A DNA stretch of 64,000 nt, taken from the NCBI GenBank assembly GCA_025677825.1, contig JAIXMO010000071.1, positions 1-64,000 of the forward strand. The letters run 5' to 3'. The DNA comes from Helicostylum pulchrum (taxonomy: Eukaryota > Mucoromycota > Mucoromycetes > Mucorales > Mucoraceae). The stretch's first letter is position 1. Each line of letters begins with the position of its first letter. The translations under genes and the position numbers were made by a program. The notes under the pieces are model-generated. The model was not told where the DNA came from, searched no databases, and saw only the letters and a list, made by a program, of their open reading frames with translations. This document shows, in pieces, positions 36,230-47,988 of the stretch.

Positions 36230-38284
36230 ATGACCTCTTCAATACAACATACTCCAATAACATTACCTGAAATTGAACTGTCGGATAATTGGGATGACTT
36301 GAACTTTTTACCACAAACAGACCCACCTCGTCCCCCACCTCATGAACCCGAACCCGCAGTTGAATCAGATGCCATCACAACCGGTTTAACCAGAGCATTA
36401 TCATTACCTAGACATTTAAACCGCTCTTCAACAAAGAAGAAAGAAGAAGATAATAATATTCGGACAGAAGTTATTAATATTGCAACTTCTAATCCATCAC
36501 ATTTATTTTGGTAAATGGGTAAAAAAAAAAGAAAAGCATATACATTCATAGTATAATAAAAAAAAAAAAAGACACACAGTAATATTAAATATTATATGTA
36601 AAATAGGGTTCCTGCATCACAACACCCTGAAATAGCACCAGCTGAATTTGAGAAATACGTAGATACCCATGGTTTGACCATTAGAAAGAAGAGCATTAAG
36701 AGAAGACAATCAGTACTTTCCGTTTATTTTACTGCAAACGATCAACAAAAATTACTGGAAGAGTTGGCTGAACGAGATAACCATTCTGATCTGGATGTGT
36801 TGGAGGAAAGTGACGAAAACGAGGATCGAAAGAGAAAATTGGTATTACGTAGAAGTGTTAGTTTACACTTACCCACTGCAGGAGGTATTATAAAAATAAA
36901 AAAAATTGGTTTGTATTTGTATTTTTCTATACTTATATTTTTTTATACCTAAGGTTATGCTCGTAATGTACCAGATTTATTAGTATTCGATCGTAATTCT
37001 TCACCGTTTGATGAATCAAGAGCTCTCGTACCTAAAGGTGATCGACCTTTATTAAGAAGAGGTGCCAGAACAAATTTTAAGCGAAATTCATCTGTTACTG
37101 CACCTAATAGACCCATCCTGATGAATCGAAAGAGTGAATCGGACTGTATGAACGACGGACTAGAACCGGAACCGATGATACGATCTTCTTCTGCTGATGG
37201 TGGGGTTACTTTATCCGACCAAACCGAACCTCTCTCACCTGTAGTCGAAACCGAAGAAATAAGAGATTTATGTATAGCATCCCGACCTGAGCTAAACCCG
37301 CTACAATCACAACCAGTACAACCGCAAGAAGAAGAACAACAAGATCCTATTATACTAGAAAGGTCTGTTTCTGCCTCCACCGCAAATTTACATATTGGAC
37401 GTAAAAGTAGTTGGTCATGGGCATTTTGGTCAGATGAAAAGTCATCTAAAAAGAACAATAAAATCGATCCAACTGACGAACAGCCCCATGAAGAACCCCA
37501 AGAACAAGAGAATAATACGAGACAACCTCAGTTATCTAAATCCTCGGATGCTGCATCTATTTCTGCTACTACCACCAGTGTATCTAGTAATAGTAATAGT
37601 AGTAGTAGTAGTAAAAGGTTTACACTTTCTTCTTTATTTTCGAGAAAGTCAAAACATACCAGTAATTTGGATTCAGTGATCACAAATGGAGTATTAACAA
37701 AGGAACCACCTAAAGACTTTCAATTGAATAGGATGCACCTGGCCAGACTACCATTACACGTAGAACGAGCGATTTATAAACTATCGCATGTGAAATTAGC
37801 TAATCCTCGTAGACCACTGCATGAACAAGTTTTGATCTCTAACCAAATGTTTTGGTACCTTTCGATTATTGCTACCAATCCACCGGAGCATCATCATCAT
37901 CAACAACAACAACATCATCAATTGCAACAGCAAAAGAAGAAGAAACCACGTAAATTAGTAAAGAAACAACGTCCACCATCGCCCCAACAACAACAACAAC
38001 AACAATCATCGAAATTAACAAAGAACGCTATTGCTAGTGGCGGTACATTTATGGCAAACAAATCATCATCGAGAGAATCATCTACAGGCTTTGTTGTACC
38101 TGATAATTATTTAAACCCAAAATATCAAAAAAAGAAGTCCAAGGTAGAGTATGACCCTAAATTAAGTGACAGTTCTTCCGGTGAAGAAGAAGAAGAGGAT
38201 GAGGATGAGGATGAAGAGGATCAACAGAAAGAGGATGATTTACCTTTGGCACTGTATAAAACTACTTCTCATAGAGTAAAATAA
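36230..38284 (+). CDS. Zds1-like protein with Zds C-terminal domain
   Basis: Three exons (36230-36510, 36607-36884, 36954-38284) give 629 residues in one frame. A conserved segment near the first junction (LFWVPASQHPEIAPAEFEKY) is followed by basic and serine-rich stretches. The diagnostic part is LPLHVERAIYKLSHVKLANP followed by RRPLHEQVLISNQMFWYLS, the C-terminal motif of yeast Zds1/Zds2, regulators of PP2A-Cdc55, mitotic exit and polarity. The tail has His/Gln tracts and an acidic run (EEEEEDEDEDEED). The function is inferred by homology of that motif only. Confidence 0.85.
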
Positions 38285-38387
38285 AAATAAAAAGTGACCA
38301 TGAATCTTACTTTTAAAATATTTTTTTTTTTTGCGTTTTGTTTTTGTTTTACTCCTTTTTTTTTTAACTATTTTTACAACTTTGGGA

Positions 38388-39536
38388 ATGGTACAATACT
38401 TGCCATGTGCTTTTTGTAATTCTGTTACTGCCACTCAAAGTACTGAAGCCATTTGTGGTACTTGTCGACTATTAGCTGATGATCAACAAGTAAAAAAAAA
38501 AAAGAAACGAATATTTTTTCTTAAAAAAAAAAAAAAACTTAAAATACTCTCTCTTTTTTTTTTTTAGCAAGCTTACCAAGACTTTGAACGATCGTTAGCC
38601 GAAGAAAACGAATACTGGGAATCCGACACAAATCGAGCCGATGCAGATCTCTTTGAAGAACAACTGCGAACAGAAATGGTCGAAGACGATCAGCAATTAT
38701 TTATAAACCGCTTAAGAAGCAACCGCCACGACGAAATGTTTCGAAGTATATACCGAGACGGAGATAGAGAGGAACAAGAGCTGTACGAAAACGACCAAGA
38801 TGATTTTGATTTTAATATGAGCTACCAAGATAACGTTGAAGCAATTCGTGAGGGATTCGCTGACGAACAGGAGGATCAACCATTTGAATCTGCGCATGAT
38901 TATTCAGCTATTGCACTAAGATTACTAAGGTAGTAGTAGTAAAAGAACTTTTTTAAGTTTATATTATTTATCATTGATTCGTAAATTATTAGAATTGTTG
39001 ATAATGCAGAAGATACAAGGTATAAACAAAAATTGAATTGAATTGATTCACAGAGTTGATAAATTGTTCTAGAGCGACAAAAGGTGCTACGGAATCTGAC
39101 ATTGCAACCTTAAAAACAAGAACATCTGATACAAGTGATTTATTAGGTACCATGTCCCCCCTTTTGCAGTTATGTTTTTAATCAAAAGAGTGAAAAAAGC
39201 TAATGATAATAATAGGAACCAATACAGAGTGTGCCATTTGTACCGAAACATTTGATGATATGGTTATCACGCAACTACCTTGTAAACACGAGTATCACTC
39301 AGAGTGTATCGGGCACTGGCTGAAATTAAAAGATTCTTGTCCTATTTGGTAACTATTTGTTCTATTTTTTTCTATAAATCCTACCCTTACTGAACACTAT
39401 TAGTCGGCAATCGATATCAAAAGTAATACAGCCTGTTATGCAGGAGGAAGAACCCGATATGATTGTAATTACAAGAGAAACTGCTGATAGAATACGGCAG
39501 AACCAACCTGATTCATTTATGGATGATGTTGACTAA
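38388..39536 (+). CDS. RING-H2 E3 ubiquitin ligase
   Basis: About six exons are inferred. Exon 1 encodes MVQYLPCAFCNSVTATQSTE and CGTCRLLADDQQ, a small Cys-rich N-terminal element. An acidic middle follows (EENEYWESDTNRADADLFEE and so on). The RING-H2 domain is complete across exons: ECAICTETFDDMVITQLPCK, then HEYHSECIGHWL, then CPICRQS, with the cysteines and two histidines in order and the Trp that contacts E2s. The tail ends SFMDDVD. All splice junctions are GT-AG and in phase. The substrate cannot be inferred. Confidence 0.88.
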
Positions 39537-39827
39537 GAACTGCGTCCTAAATATCTTTGTATACAAAAAGTGTGTGTACACCACCCCCCAAAAAAAAACA
39601 GAAAAAAAAGGGTGCTTTTTTTTTTTAGTCCACAAAGTCCCGGTTTTTCCCATTTATACCTTTTCTTGTGTACAAGTCTATATTGCGTTATTACGAGCAT
39701 TTCTAAAATAAAAATGATGATAATAATCCGAACGGTAATTACTACTGTTATTTACTATTTATTATACTCGAGCAAAATATTATACGTATTAAAACAAGTA
39801 GAGTATATATCCTTCTTTTTTTTTTGA

Positions 39828-39860
<33 letters not shown>

Positions 39861-40982
39861 CGTGTATGTGTGTGTTCTAAACCGATTAGCTTGTCAGATG
39901 AATTTATTCATTTAAAGTAAGATCCCGAAATATTCCTCCTCCTCTCTTAAAATAACTTTTTTGGTACAACAAATAACAACGTTTTTTATGTAAATATTGA
40001 TAAAGTTTGTGTAATAAGGCGAAATACGACGATTCAACTGCTGTATTTTTAGCTGTAGTAATGATGACTACATTACTGAACGTATGTGTGCGCGCGCAAA
40101 AAGTCGCTCACCAAAAAGAATAGTTAGAAGCAAAAAAGTGTTGCCAAGAATAGATACTCGTCTTGAGTTTGGGGGAAAAGTAAATCACTCTTAGTAAAAA
40201 TACAACTCAGATTGAAACTTAGTTTGGCATGTCTCCCTCGGGTTGGGGTAAAAACTTATAGTTGACACATTTTTTTTATTTATTTTTTGCTTTGGACATT
40301 TCTCACAGACAAATTTATAAATTTGACGTTACAGGTAACATAATTGCTTAGGTATTGTGGGAAAAATCGACTCTTTTTATTTAGTAAAACGGTCTAGTTC
40401 CTGACACACACACACACACACAAAAAACCCACGGTCAAAAACAGCTTCTTTTTTTTTTTCTTCTTGACTTGCTTGTTTAAGTTTTTGGGGAAGAAAAAAA
40501 AATAGACACTTTATTTTTAGGGCGCAGCTAGTAAAAAACGAGAACCTTTTTTGCCAAAGGAAACAACGGGATCAAATCTGCTGTTTATTTACTATTTACA
40601 CATGTTGTTTATTTGAAGATAATCGGCTTCAAAATCAGGTGTTAAATGTATATATAACCGATTCGATTATCGATTTGTAATGCAAGGGTAAACTTGAAAT
40701 TAATTACTAGCCTTTTACTCGTGTTAAAAGAGAGAGAACTTCCTGCAAGCTGTTCCGTTTATTGTTTGAGAGCGTACAACCCCGCAATTTATAAAAATTT
40801 CCCTTTAATTTAAGCCAAAGAAAACAAGGCATGAATAATACAGTACAAACACAGCTATCTATTTTGATTCGCCAAACCTAAAACACTTGATTTTTAATCT
40901 TACACATATATAAAGGGTGTGTAAATTTAAGTTTTCTATATTTTTCGTTATTACAAAAAAAAAAAAAGTAAAAAAGGTAAAA
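39537..40982. other. Intergenic region with microsatellites
   Basis: This 1.4 kb has no supported gene. It contains a GT repeat (39827-39855), a CA repeat (40404-40421) and several T/A tracts. Confidence 0.5.
40907..40914 (+). promoter_or_regulatory. TATA box of the malic enzyme gene
   Basis: TATATAAA lies 69 bases before the ATG at 40983, consistent with a strongly expressed metabolic gene. Confidence 0.55.
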
Positions 40983-42857
40983 ATGGCACCTTCAACTTAC
41001 AACACTACTGTATCATCAGAGAATACTACTGAATCAAAAACTATTTCGGGTTATTATAACGAAGGTAAAAAGAATTACACTTTTATGTGTGTATAAAACT
41101 AACCGCGCTTTTTTTCTTATTTTTTAGGAACTGCTATTGAACAACAAAAGCGTAGAGCACTCAAGCTAAACGGTATTTTACCCAACGGTATTGAAAACAT
41201 GGAAATCCAAAGCCGCCGCGCATTACATCAAGTGCGCTCAAAATCCACCCCACTTGAAAAATACATTTTCTTGGCCCAACTGCGTACATCTAATACGCGT
41301 CTATTCTACAAGCTCATTATGGACGATCTTCAAGAATTTGCTCCCATTATTTATACCCCAACTGTCGGTACCGCCTGTATTGAGTACTCCAACATATATC
41401 CTTTTTTGGCTGCACCTGGTGTTCCCGATGGTCTCTATTTGGACTCCACTGACTTGACAAATTTAAAAGAGACCATTTTAAATTACCAGCCCGTCGATAA
41501 TTATTCGCCTGAAATTGCTGTCATTACCGATGGCTCTCGTATCTTGGGTTTGGGTGATCTTGGTACTAATGGTATGGGTATTAGTATTGGTAAACTTCAA
41601 TTGTATGTCGCTGGTGCTGGTATTGACCCTCGTCGTACATTGCCCATTGTATTGGATCTGGGTACCAATAATGAAAAATTACGTAATGATGATTTCTACC
41701 TTGGTCTCCGTAAACCTCGTCCCGCCGACGAAGAGGTAAAGAAATAACTATAAAAATTATTTATACATTGTATATTAAAAGAACATGTTGTGTAGTTTTA
41801 CAGCATTGTGGATACTGTGCTAGAGACACTTCATCAAGTATACCCTCAATTACTGATCCAATTTGAAGATTGGTCCAGTGAACATGCGTTTGGTCTCCTG
41901 GAAAAGTATCGAAACCAATTAGTTTGTTTCAACGACGATATTCAAGGAACTGGTGCAGTTATTTTATCTGGTATTATTAACGCCGTACGTAAAGTACATC
42001 AAGAAGACAACGTTTTACCTCGCGATCACCGTGTTGTATTCTACGGCGCTGGATCTGCAGCTATCGGTGTCGCACGTCAAATCCAAGAGTACTTTGAAAC
42101 CGAATTTAATTTAACGGAAGAAGAAGCTAAAAAAGTGTTTTGGATTGTTGATTCCAAGGGTCTCGTCACTTTAGATCGTGGCGATAGACTTCCTCAACAC
42201 AAGGTATATTACGCTCGTGATGATAATGACGGACACCAATACAAGGACTTGCTTGATATTGTCGATTATGTGAAACCTACAGTCTTAATCGGTCTTTCCT
42301 CTACCACTGGTGCATTTAACAAGACCGTTTTAAACCGTCTCGCCGAATTAAACGAACAGCCTATTATTTTCCCCCTTTCAAACCCTGCAACGCAAGCTGA
42401 ATGTACTTTTGCTGAAGCCATGGAAGGTACAAATTACAAGGTCATTTTTGCCTCCGGTACTGCGTTCCCTAGTTACACTGTACCTACCACTGGTGAGGTG
42501 CGTATTCCTGGTCAAGGCAATAACATGTATATCTTCCCCGGATTGGGTTTAGGTGCGGTTCTTGCTAAGCCTAGCTCTATCTCCAATGGCATGATCTACA
42601 GTGCATCCAAATCTTTAGCTGACTCTTTAACCGCTGAAGAAATTAAACAGGGTTGGCTTTACCCTTCGTTGGTTAGAATTCGTGAAGTATCTGCTATTGT
42701 TGCTGCTGCTGTCATTGAAGAGTCGATCAAGGAAGGCATTTCAAATAACAAGGAATTAGAGTCTCTGTCACATGACGAATTAATTGAATTTGTTACAAAG
42801 AATATGTGGACACCAACTCAAGAAAGTTATGGTAGCTTACGTTCAAGTCGCATTTAA
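40983..42857 (+). CDS. Malic enzyme
   Basis: This enzyme carries out oxidative decarboxylation of malate to pyruvate with reduction of NAD(P). In Mucorales, NADP malic enzyme is discussed as a source of reducing power for lipid synthesis. Three exons are inferred (40983 to about 41064; about 41128-41735; about 41797-42857), joined in frame. Hallmarks: FAPIIYTPTVGTACIEYS, VTDGSRILGLGDLGTNGMGI (the substrate/metal region), FNDDIQGTGAVILSGIINA and the nucleotide-binding FYGAGSAAIGVA. The C-terminal half has PIIFPLSNPATQAECTFAEA and ASGTAFP. Cofactor preference cannot be read safely from sequence alone. No clear mitochondrial presequence is present, so a cytosolic form is likely. Confidence 0.95.
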
Positions 42858-43096
42858 ATCATTTTTTTTTTCCCCTCAGTCATTTCATTTTATATAATAA
42901 AAATTTCATTAACAAAAAAAAAACAATCCGAAGAAAAAAAAAAGGTCTGACACACAGCCTATGGTTTTTTGTCATGGCAACGGATTTATTCGGGTTGATT
43001 TCGAATTTCTTTTTTTCCTTTTCCTTTTTTTTATAAAAACAAACTAAATACTTCTTTTACTTCTTTTTACCCATTATTTACCAGTTGGAAAATAAA

Positions 43097-44725
43097 ATGA
43101 TCATTTTAAGACACAACAAGTTATCAATAGACGATCTTTTTATTATAGAACGGGTAAAAAAAAAAAAAGGATAAAGAAAGGGGGGAATATGTAACTTACT
43201 TAAACTAGATTCTATTAAAAGTATCAGAAACACCTTACCAAACGCATTCTCTCGATTATTCGCTATTAAATAAACCAAGAGCAGAAGTTTATGGATTTAT
43301 AGCTGGTATATTTCAGCGAATGAATATTTGTCAAACGCTTGGTATCACCACATCAGATTTTTTGGATTTTTTAATCGATATCGAAAAAGGATATAACGAT
43401 AATCCCTATCATTCGTTTTATCATGCCGTTGATGTTGCCATGGTTTTATACCATATGATAGAACAATATGATATGGCTGAATACTTGACTAACGTTGATT
43501 TAGCCATGGTCATGATCGCTGCTTTATGTCATGACATTGGCCATGTAAGTCTAGCAATGTAATTCATATTCTTTTTTTTACTATTCACTAATATATATAA
43601 CTACTTTAGCCTGGTAAAAACAATCACTTTGAAGTATCGTGTAAGACATCAAAGGCAAAATTATATAAAGATTTATCCGTACTCGAAAGCCATTCATGTT
43701 CTTTAGCACTAGAACTCTTGGATAAGCACCAACTGTTACGAAACTTGGAGTCACAAACTTCTTTATTAGGCATTGCCATTTCGAAACAAGATTTTAAAAT
43801 TTCCGTAGTAAAAATGATATTAGCGACAGACATGATGTGCCATTTCACTTTAAAAGATAATATATCCATCTTGCATGAGAAAATAGACACCTTGAAGCAC
43901 CACTCACAAGTGAAGAAAGTACTGTTATCGATGGGCAAACAAGAACGGAAATTGAAACCATTGTTCCCAAATCAGAACCCCTTTCATTACTTTAAGCAAC
44001 ACTTCTTTTCTGCACCACCACAGGCATCATCATCATGTTCACATACTACTACAAAAAGCTTATTACTGAACCCAAAAGAAAGGTCGATGCTATGCAAGAT
44101 ATTAATTCATGCAGCAGATATAAGTAACCCTTGTAGGCCTTGGACGGTGTTTCACCAACAATCAAGGTTAGTCTGTGTTGAATTCTTTAGACAAGGAGAC
44201 GCAGAAGAAAGTTTAGGGTTACCGATCTCGCCCAACATGAATCGAAAGGAAGCGAACCCTTCTTCTATTAATGTAGGATTCATCGATTATATTGTCCAAC
44301 CTTACTTTGAAGTACTATCACTACTATTTCCTAAATCCAAAGAACTCTTGGTGCAGTGCTCAAAGAACCGAGGAGAATGGCTAAAACTATCCACAGAAAA
44401 TGTGGATATATTTGGCAACAAATTATTACCGATCGAAGTAGCTATGGGTGGTTCCATCACCACTCAAGTTACAATTGCAGCTGGCACAGTAGAAATTCCT
44501 GGAAAATTTGAAAAGGTCATTCGTAACAAATTAAAAAGAAGTCATTCTTTTAACCCAACTGCTGATGTCTATCTCTCCTCCACTGCTGACAATCATTTGA
44601 AAATACGCAGAAAGAGCGAGGAAATATCTTTACTTTATCAAAGATCTAGATCACCTATTGGGCGAAGGAAAAGCGACGCAAGTGCTTATATGAACCAACC
44701 AAAGATGGTATCATTTTCAGAATAA
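43097..44725 (+). CDS. Class I 3',5'-cyclic nucleotide phosphodiesterase
   Basis: This enzyme hydrolyses cAMP/cGMP and so dampens PKA signalling. Exons are inferred at 43097-43153, 43209-43544 and 43610-44725, giving about 502 residues. The metal-binding HD-type motifs are present: NPYHSFYHAVDVAMVLYHM, then across the intron ALCHDIGHPGKNNHF, then LATDMM and ILIHAADISNPCRPW. The C-terminal extension is basic and serine-rich (RKSEEISLLYQRSRSPIGRR), with PKA-like RRKS sites suggesting feedback control; that is inference. The N-terminal part is short compared with many fungal PDEs, so an upstream exon is possible, but none is obvious. Confidence 0.9.
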
Positions 44726-45303
44726 GAAAAAAGAAATCTCCCTTTGCCCGCTGTAAATAAATTCCCTTTTTTTTTCTTATCCCCGCACACCCACACCCAC
44801 ACCCACATAGACACATATTCTTGTAAAAGACATAATATATATACATATAAACAATTCTGTAATAAATAAAAAATCTACGCAAAAAAAAAAAAGGTACATG
44901 TAGAACCATTTAATGTGTGTGGCTGTTGTTAATAAGAAGTAAGGGGGTACGATATAAAGGAGATGTGTACATGACACTACACAGAATAAATATAAAAAGA
45001 ACAAGAAAACCGAAAAAAAAAAAAAAAACTCATTTAAAATTTGATTGTAGTAATACGCTGACATAAATGTTTAAAAAAAAAGTATTTCTAATTCCTTACA
45101 TATTAAAAATGAAATGGGAGAGAGAGGGGACCTTCTTTTCCCCTCGTACTACCACCAACAACAAGTGATACTACGTACATATCTGTTATATTATGCTTTT
45201 TCATGTGTATACATATACTTTTGGGTGGAATTTACATAATAAAATCTTGGTAATATGATTTTAGTCTTAGGAGGAAAGGGAGTAAAAAAAAAAATTGACA
45301 TTC

Positions 45304-45345
<42 letters not shown>

Positions 45346-45539
45346 GAGAGTAGAATATACAGTGAAAAAAAACCCCTTCTTTAGTACACTACTTTCCTTT
45401 TATAATATTTCAAGCATATTACCAAAACTAGTTTCTTTCGTTATACATATACGTATCATTCTTTTTCTTTTTTTTTTTCCTTTCTTTCTTTTCTTTTCTT
45501 TTCTTTTCTTTCTTTTTCACTGTACATAATCGCCACCCA
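44726..45539. repeat. Intergenic region with CACCCA and GT simple repeats
   Basis: CACACCCACACCCACACCCA lies at 44786-44807 and a GT dinucleotide tract at 45306-45339. The last 60 bases before the next ATG are a CTTTT-type pyrimidine tract. No gene is seen. Confidence 0.7.
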
Positions 45540-46646
45540 ATGTCACTCGTTCAAACCCTCATAAAAAAATCAAATACAAACACTTATATACCAAATCAAC
45601 TATTTCCTTTTGTCTGTGTCTTTATTATTGCAAAGACACCTGCAATCCTGCTGGTCGGGTTTGTACTTGGATATATCATGATTCAACCAACCACCTATAC
45701 TTTACTAACCGACACTACTATTCCAAAAATGATTGAAGCAACACCCAAAAAACCTGAATCAGTGGCTGATAACGAACAAGATGAAGAAGAAAAAACTCTA
45801 ATATTAGAAAACGAATTGATTAAAAAGCCTTTACTTTTAGAAGACAATGCCAACTCTATTGACTTTGAAAACCTAATGAAGTTTCCTTCTTGTCCTACCA
45901 CTTTACCAAGACTAGACACACACTTTAATTTCGTTATAGATCATGATATTAAAAGCCCTGATTCTACTGATATTGATTGGTCCGCTATTAGTCAGGAAAT
46001 GGAATATGATCAGCAGAGACAAGATGTGGCGGATTCTGTTAACACTAGCAGCTGCTGCTGCAGCAGTGGTAGTAATCACAGCCAACAGCTTGAAAAATCT
46101 CAACAACAACTTCCCTCATTATTACAACAGGAGAATGTACCTGTAATGTTTATTACAAACGAAAAGGATAATTTATTTTCCTTGCCTGCAACATTTGATG
46201 ATGAGGGACGGTACGGTATTGCTGCGCATATTCCCTTTCATCTCACCACTGACGCTGCCATCTTGATGGTAGAGAATGAATCCGAAGCTGCAAAGAAAAA
46301 TAATTCTCCGCTTTCAATTGATATTGAAGACTTGTTACTGTTCCCGTCTCCACCTACACCTTCTAAACCCTCCATGTCTAGTCCAGGCCAACTATTCAAA
46401 AGCAAGTTTCAGAAAGCCGTAAAGAAAATGAAGAAATCCTCCAACCTGATGAAAAATGAAGACTTGGACTATAAACGATCCAGTACGTTTAGTTACACGA
46501 GCAGTAAAAGAGCTGCCTCACTTCAACTGAATTCGTATATCCCGCCAGACCCCTTATTTAATACTCCATTGTCTCCTCGACCTTCTGCTTCTGCTAGAGT
46601 TCATGATCATTTTAAAGGTCGATTGAATAAATTATTTAAGAAATAA
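45540..46646 (+). CDS. Unrecognised protein with N-terminal membrane segment
   Basis: A single uninterrupted frame of 368 residues starts at the first ATG after a long pyrimidine tract. Residues of about 20-50 are hydrophobic (PFVCVFIIAKTPAILLVGFV), one or two membrane spans or a signal anchor. The rest is soluble: acidic (NEQDEEEKTLILENE), with a Ser/Cys cluster (SSCCCSSGS), two DFENLMKFPS/DIEDLLLFPS-like repeats followed by proline-rich stretches, and a basic tail (HFKGRLNKLFKK). The doubled short motif may bind a partner. I recognise no family. Confidence 0.7.
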   Translation: MSLVQTLIKKSNTNTYIPNQLFPFVCVFIIAKTPAILLVGFVLGYIMIQPTTYTLLTDTTIPKMIEATPKKPESVADNEQDEEEKTLILENELIKKPLLLEDNANSIDFENLMKFPSCPTTLPRLDTHFNFVIDHDIKSPDSTDIDWSAISQEMEYDQQRQDVADSVNTSSCCCSSGSNHSQQLEKSQQQLPSLLQQENVPVMFITNEKDNLFSLPATFDDEGRYGIAAHIPFHLTTDAAILMVENESEAAKKNNSPLSIDIEDLLLFPSPPTPSKPSMSSPGQLFKSKFQKAVKKMKKSSNLMKNEDLDYKRSSTFSYTSSKRAASLQLNSYIPPDPLFNTPLSPRPSASARVHDHFKGRLNKLFKK

Positions 46647-46710
46647 ATAATGCTGTGTATTTTTATATAAAAATATATAAAAAAAAAGGGGGAAAGGGGG
46701 AAGGGGGGAT

Positions 46711-47667
46711 TTATAATAATTGTGCACTTGTATGAAAATCATATTGATTTGATTCCTTTACTTTGTTAACTTTTTCTAATTCTTCTGATGAAAGTGGCAA
46801 CTCAATAATTTCTTCAATACCGTGTCTATTTAACTTTACTGGCCAAGACATATAAGCGTCCAAGTGAGGTACATATACCGACAGAACCCAGGTACGTTGG
46901 TTAAAAGCCCCCGTCATCACTTTATCCTGTTGCGCGTTTAAGAACCCCTTGATCAATCGAGCCACTGTAGCTGCCACACCGTACCAAGCTTTTCCTTTCC
47001 GTTTACGAATCAAGTGGTACCTGTGATTCGAAACGACGGTATCCAAGGCAGACCTTTGAGACACAAGTAACGGGATAAACGCTATGGACGTATTTTGTAC
47101 TTTGGCATAACTCCATACTACAATCGGATCACTTTGCGTGCCAATACAGTACGCGTCTGTAATATCGTTTATCTTAGTGTCTGTCAGTTGAGTTAACCAC
47201 GTCTGAAATCGAAACGTCGCCATCGCCGTACCAATCCCAAACACTCGCTTCGGTGAAAGTCGAGGGAAATACTCTGCCAGCACGTGCACGTAGAGATCCG
47301 TAGGCTCACTCGCTACTACAATTAAAATGTCGTCGTGGATAGGAGACATGGACGACATGATGCCCAGAAACAATCGACGACTACGCGTTAACCATTCATT
47401 ACGTTCTTCGTCCTCGTAAGGTTCGACATCGGCAGTGATGATGACGAGCGACGATTGTCCTGCTTCTTTAAAGGTACCGGCACGCAAAACAATGTTGGTC
47501 CCTTCCGACGCCTCGGCTAAATCTAGTACTTGGCCTTGCACAATATTACTGCTCATATCCACAAGCAAAATCTCTTTGGCTAGATCTTCCATGATGAGGC
47601 TGTAAGCTATTGTCCCGCCTAATGTACCAGCTCCTATAATTGAAACTCGACCTGGATAATGAACCAT
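46711..47667 (-). CDS. L-lactate dehydrogenase-like protein lacking catalytic residues
   Basis: A single-exon frame of 318 residues follows the LDH fold from end to end: Rossmann motif VSIIGAGTLGGTIAYSL, VLDLAEASEGT, ITADVEPYEDEERNEWL, VVASEPTDLYVHVL, GIGTAMATFRFQTWL, YCIGTQSDPIVVWSYAKV and the C-terminal VSVYVPHL-type block. Compared with active LDHs, the GEHGDS segment with the proton-accepting histidine reads GTQSDP, the paired aspartate (LD..R) is replaced (MATFR), and the NPVD asparagine is lost (SEPTD). The frame is intact, so the gene is under selection or very recently changed. I use the ATG at 47667 where homology begins; the upstream 50 codons translate T/A tracts. Confidence 0.88.
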   Translation of the reverse strand: MVHYPGRVSIIGAGTLGGTIAYSLIMEDLAKEILLVDMSSNIVQGQVLDLAEASEGTNIVLRAGTFKEAGQSSLVIITADVEPYEDEERNEWLTRSRRLFLGIMSSMSPIHDDILIVVASEPTDLYVHVLAEYFPRLSPKRVFGIGTAMATFRFQTWLTQLTDTKINDITDAYCIGTQSDPIVVWSYAKVQNTSIAFIPLLVSQRSALDTVVSNHRYHLIRKRKGKAWYGVAATVARLIKGFLNAQQDKVMTGAFNQRTWVLSVYVPHLDAYMSWPVKLNRHGIEEIIELPLSSEELEKVNKVKESNQYDFHTSAQLL

Positions 47668-47988
47668 AATTTTTTTTACAGAAAAACCTTTACTACCAAA
47701 AAAAAAAAAAAAAAAGTTTAAAGGAAAAGAGGAGAAAAAAAGATTGGATAGGGGAAAAAATAATTTTTTTATTTGTTTAAATGATATATTCATCTTTGTA
47801 CTTGGGGATAATCTGACACGCAAGTGTGTGAATCAAACACATTTATCAAAAGAGGCGCGTTCTTATTTATATTGTCTATTCGGTGAAAACTTATTTAATT
47901 CGTCGAGGAAGTTATAATAACCATATAAAAGGGATAACATATTTGTTTAATTACAATTTATTTATTACTTAAAAAAGAAATACAAATA
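47668..47988. promoter_or_regulatory. Bidirectional promoter region, LDH-like gene and pepsin gene
   Basis: 321 bases separate two head-to-head starts. A TATA box TATAAAA at 47924-47930 lies 59 bases before the pepsin ATG. A long A tract (47698-47715) precedes the LDH-like start. Confidence 0.55.

Noticed and set aside
44786..44807. Telomere-like CACCCA repeat
   Set aside because: It is only three to four units, flanked by ordinary single-copy genes; a simple microsatellite is more likely.
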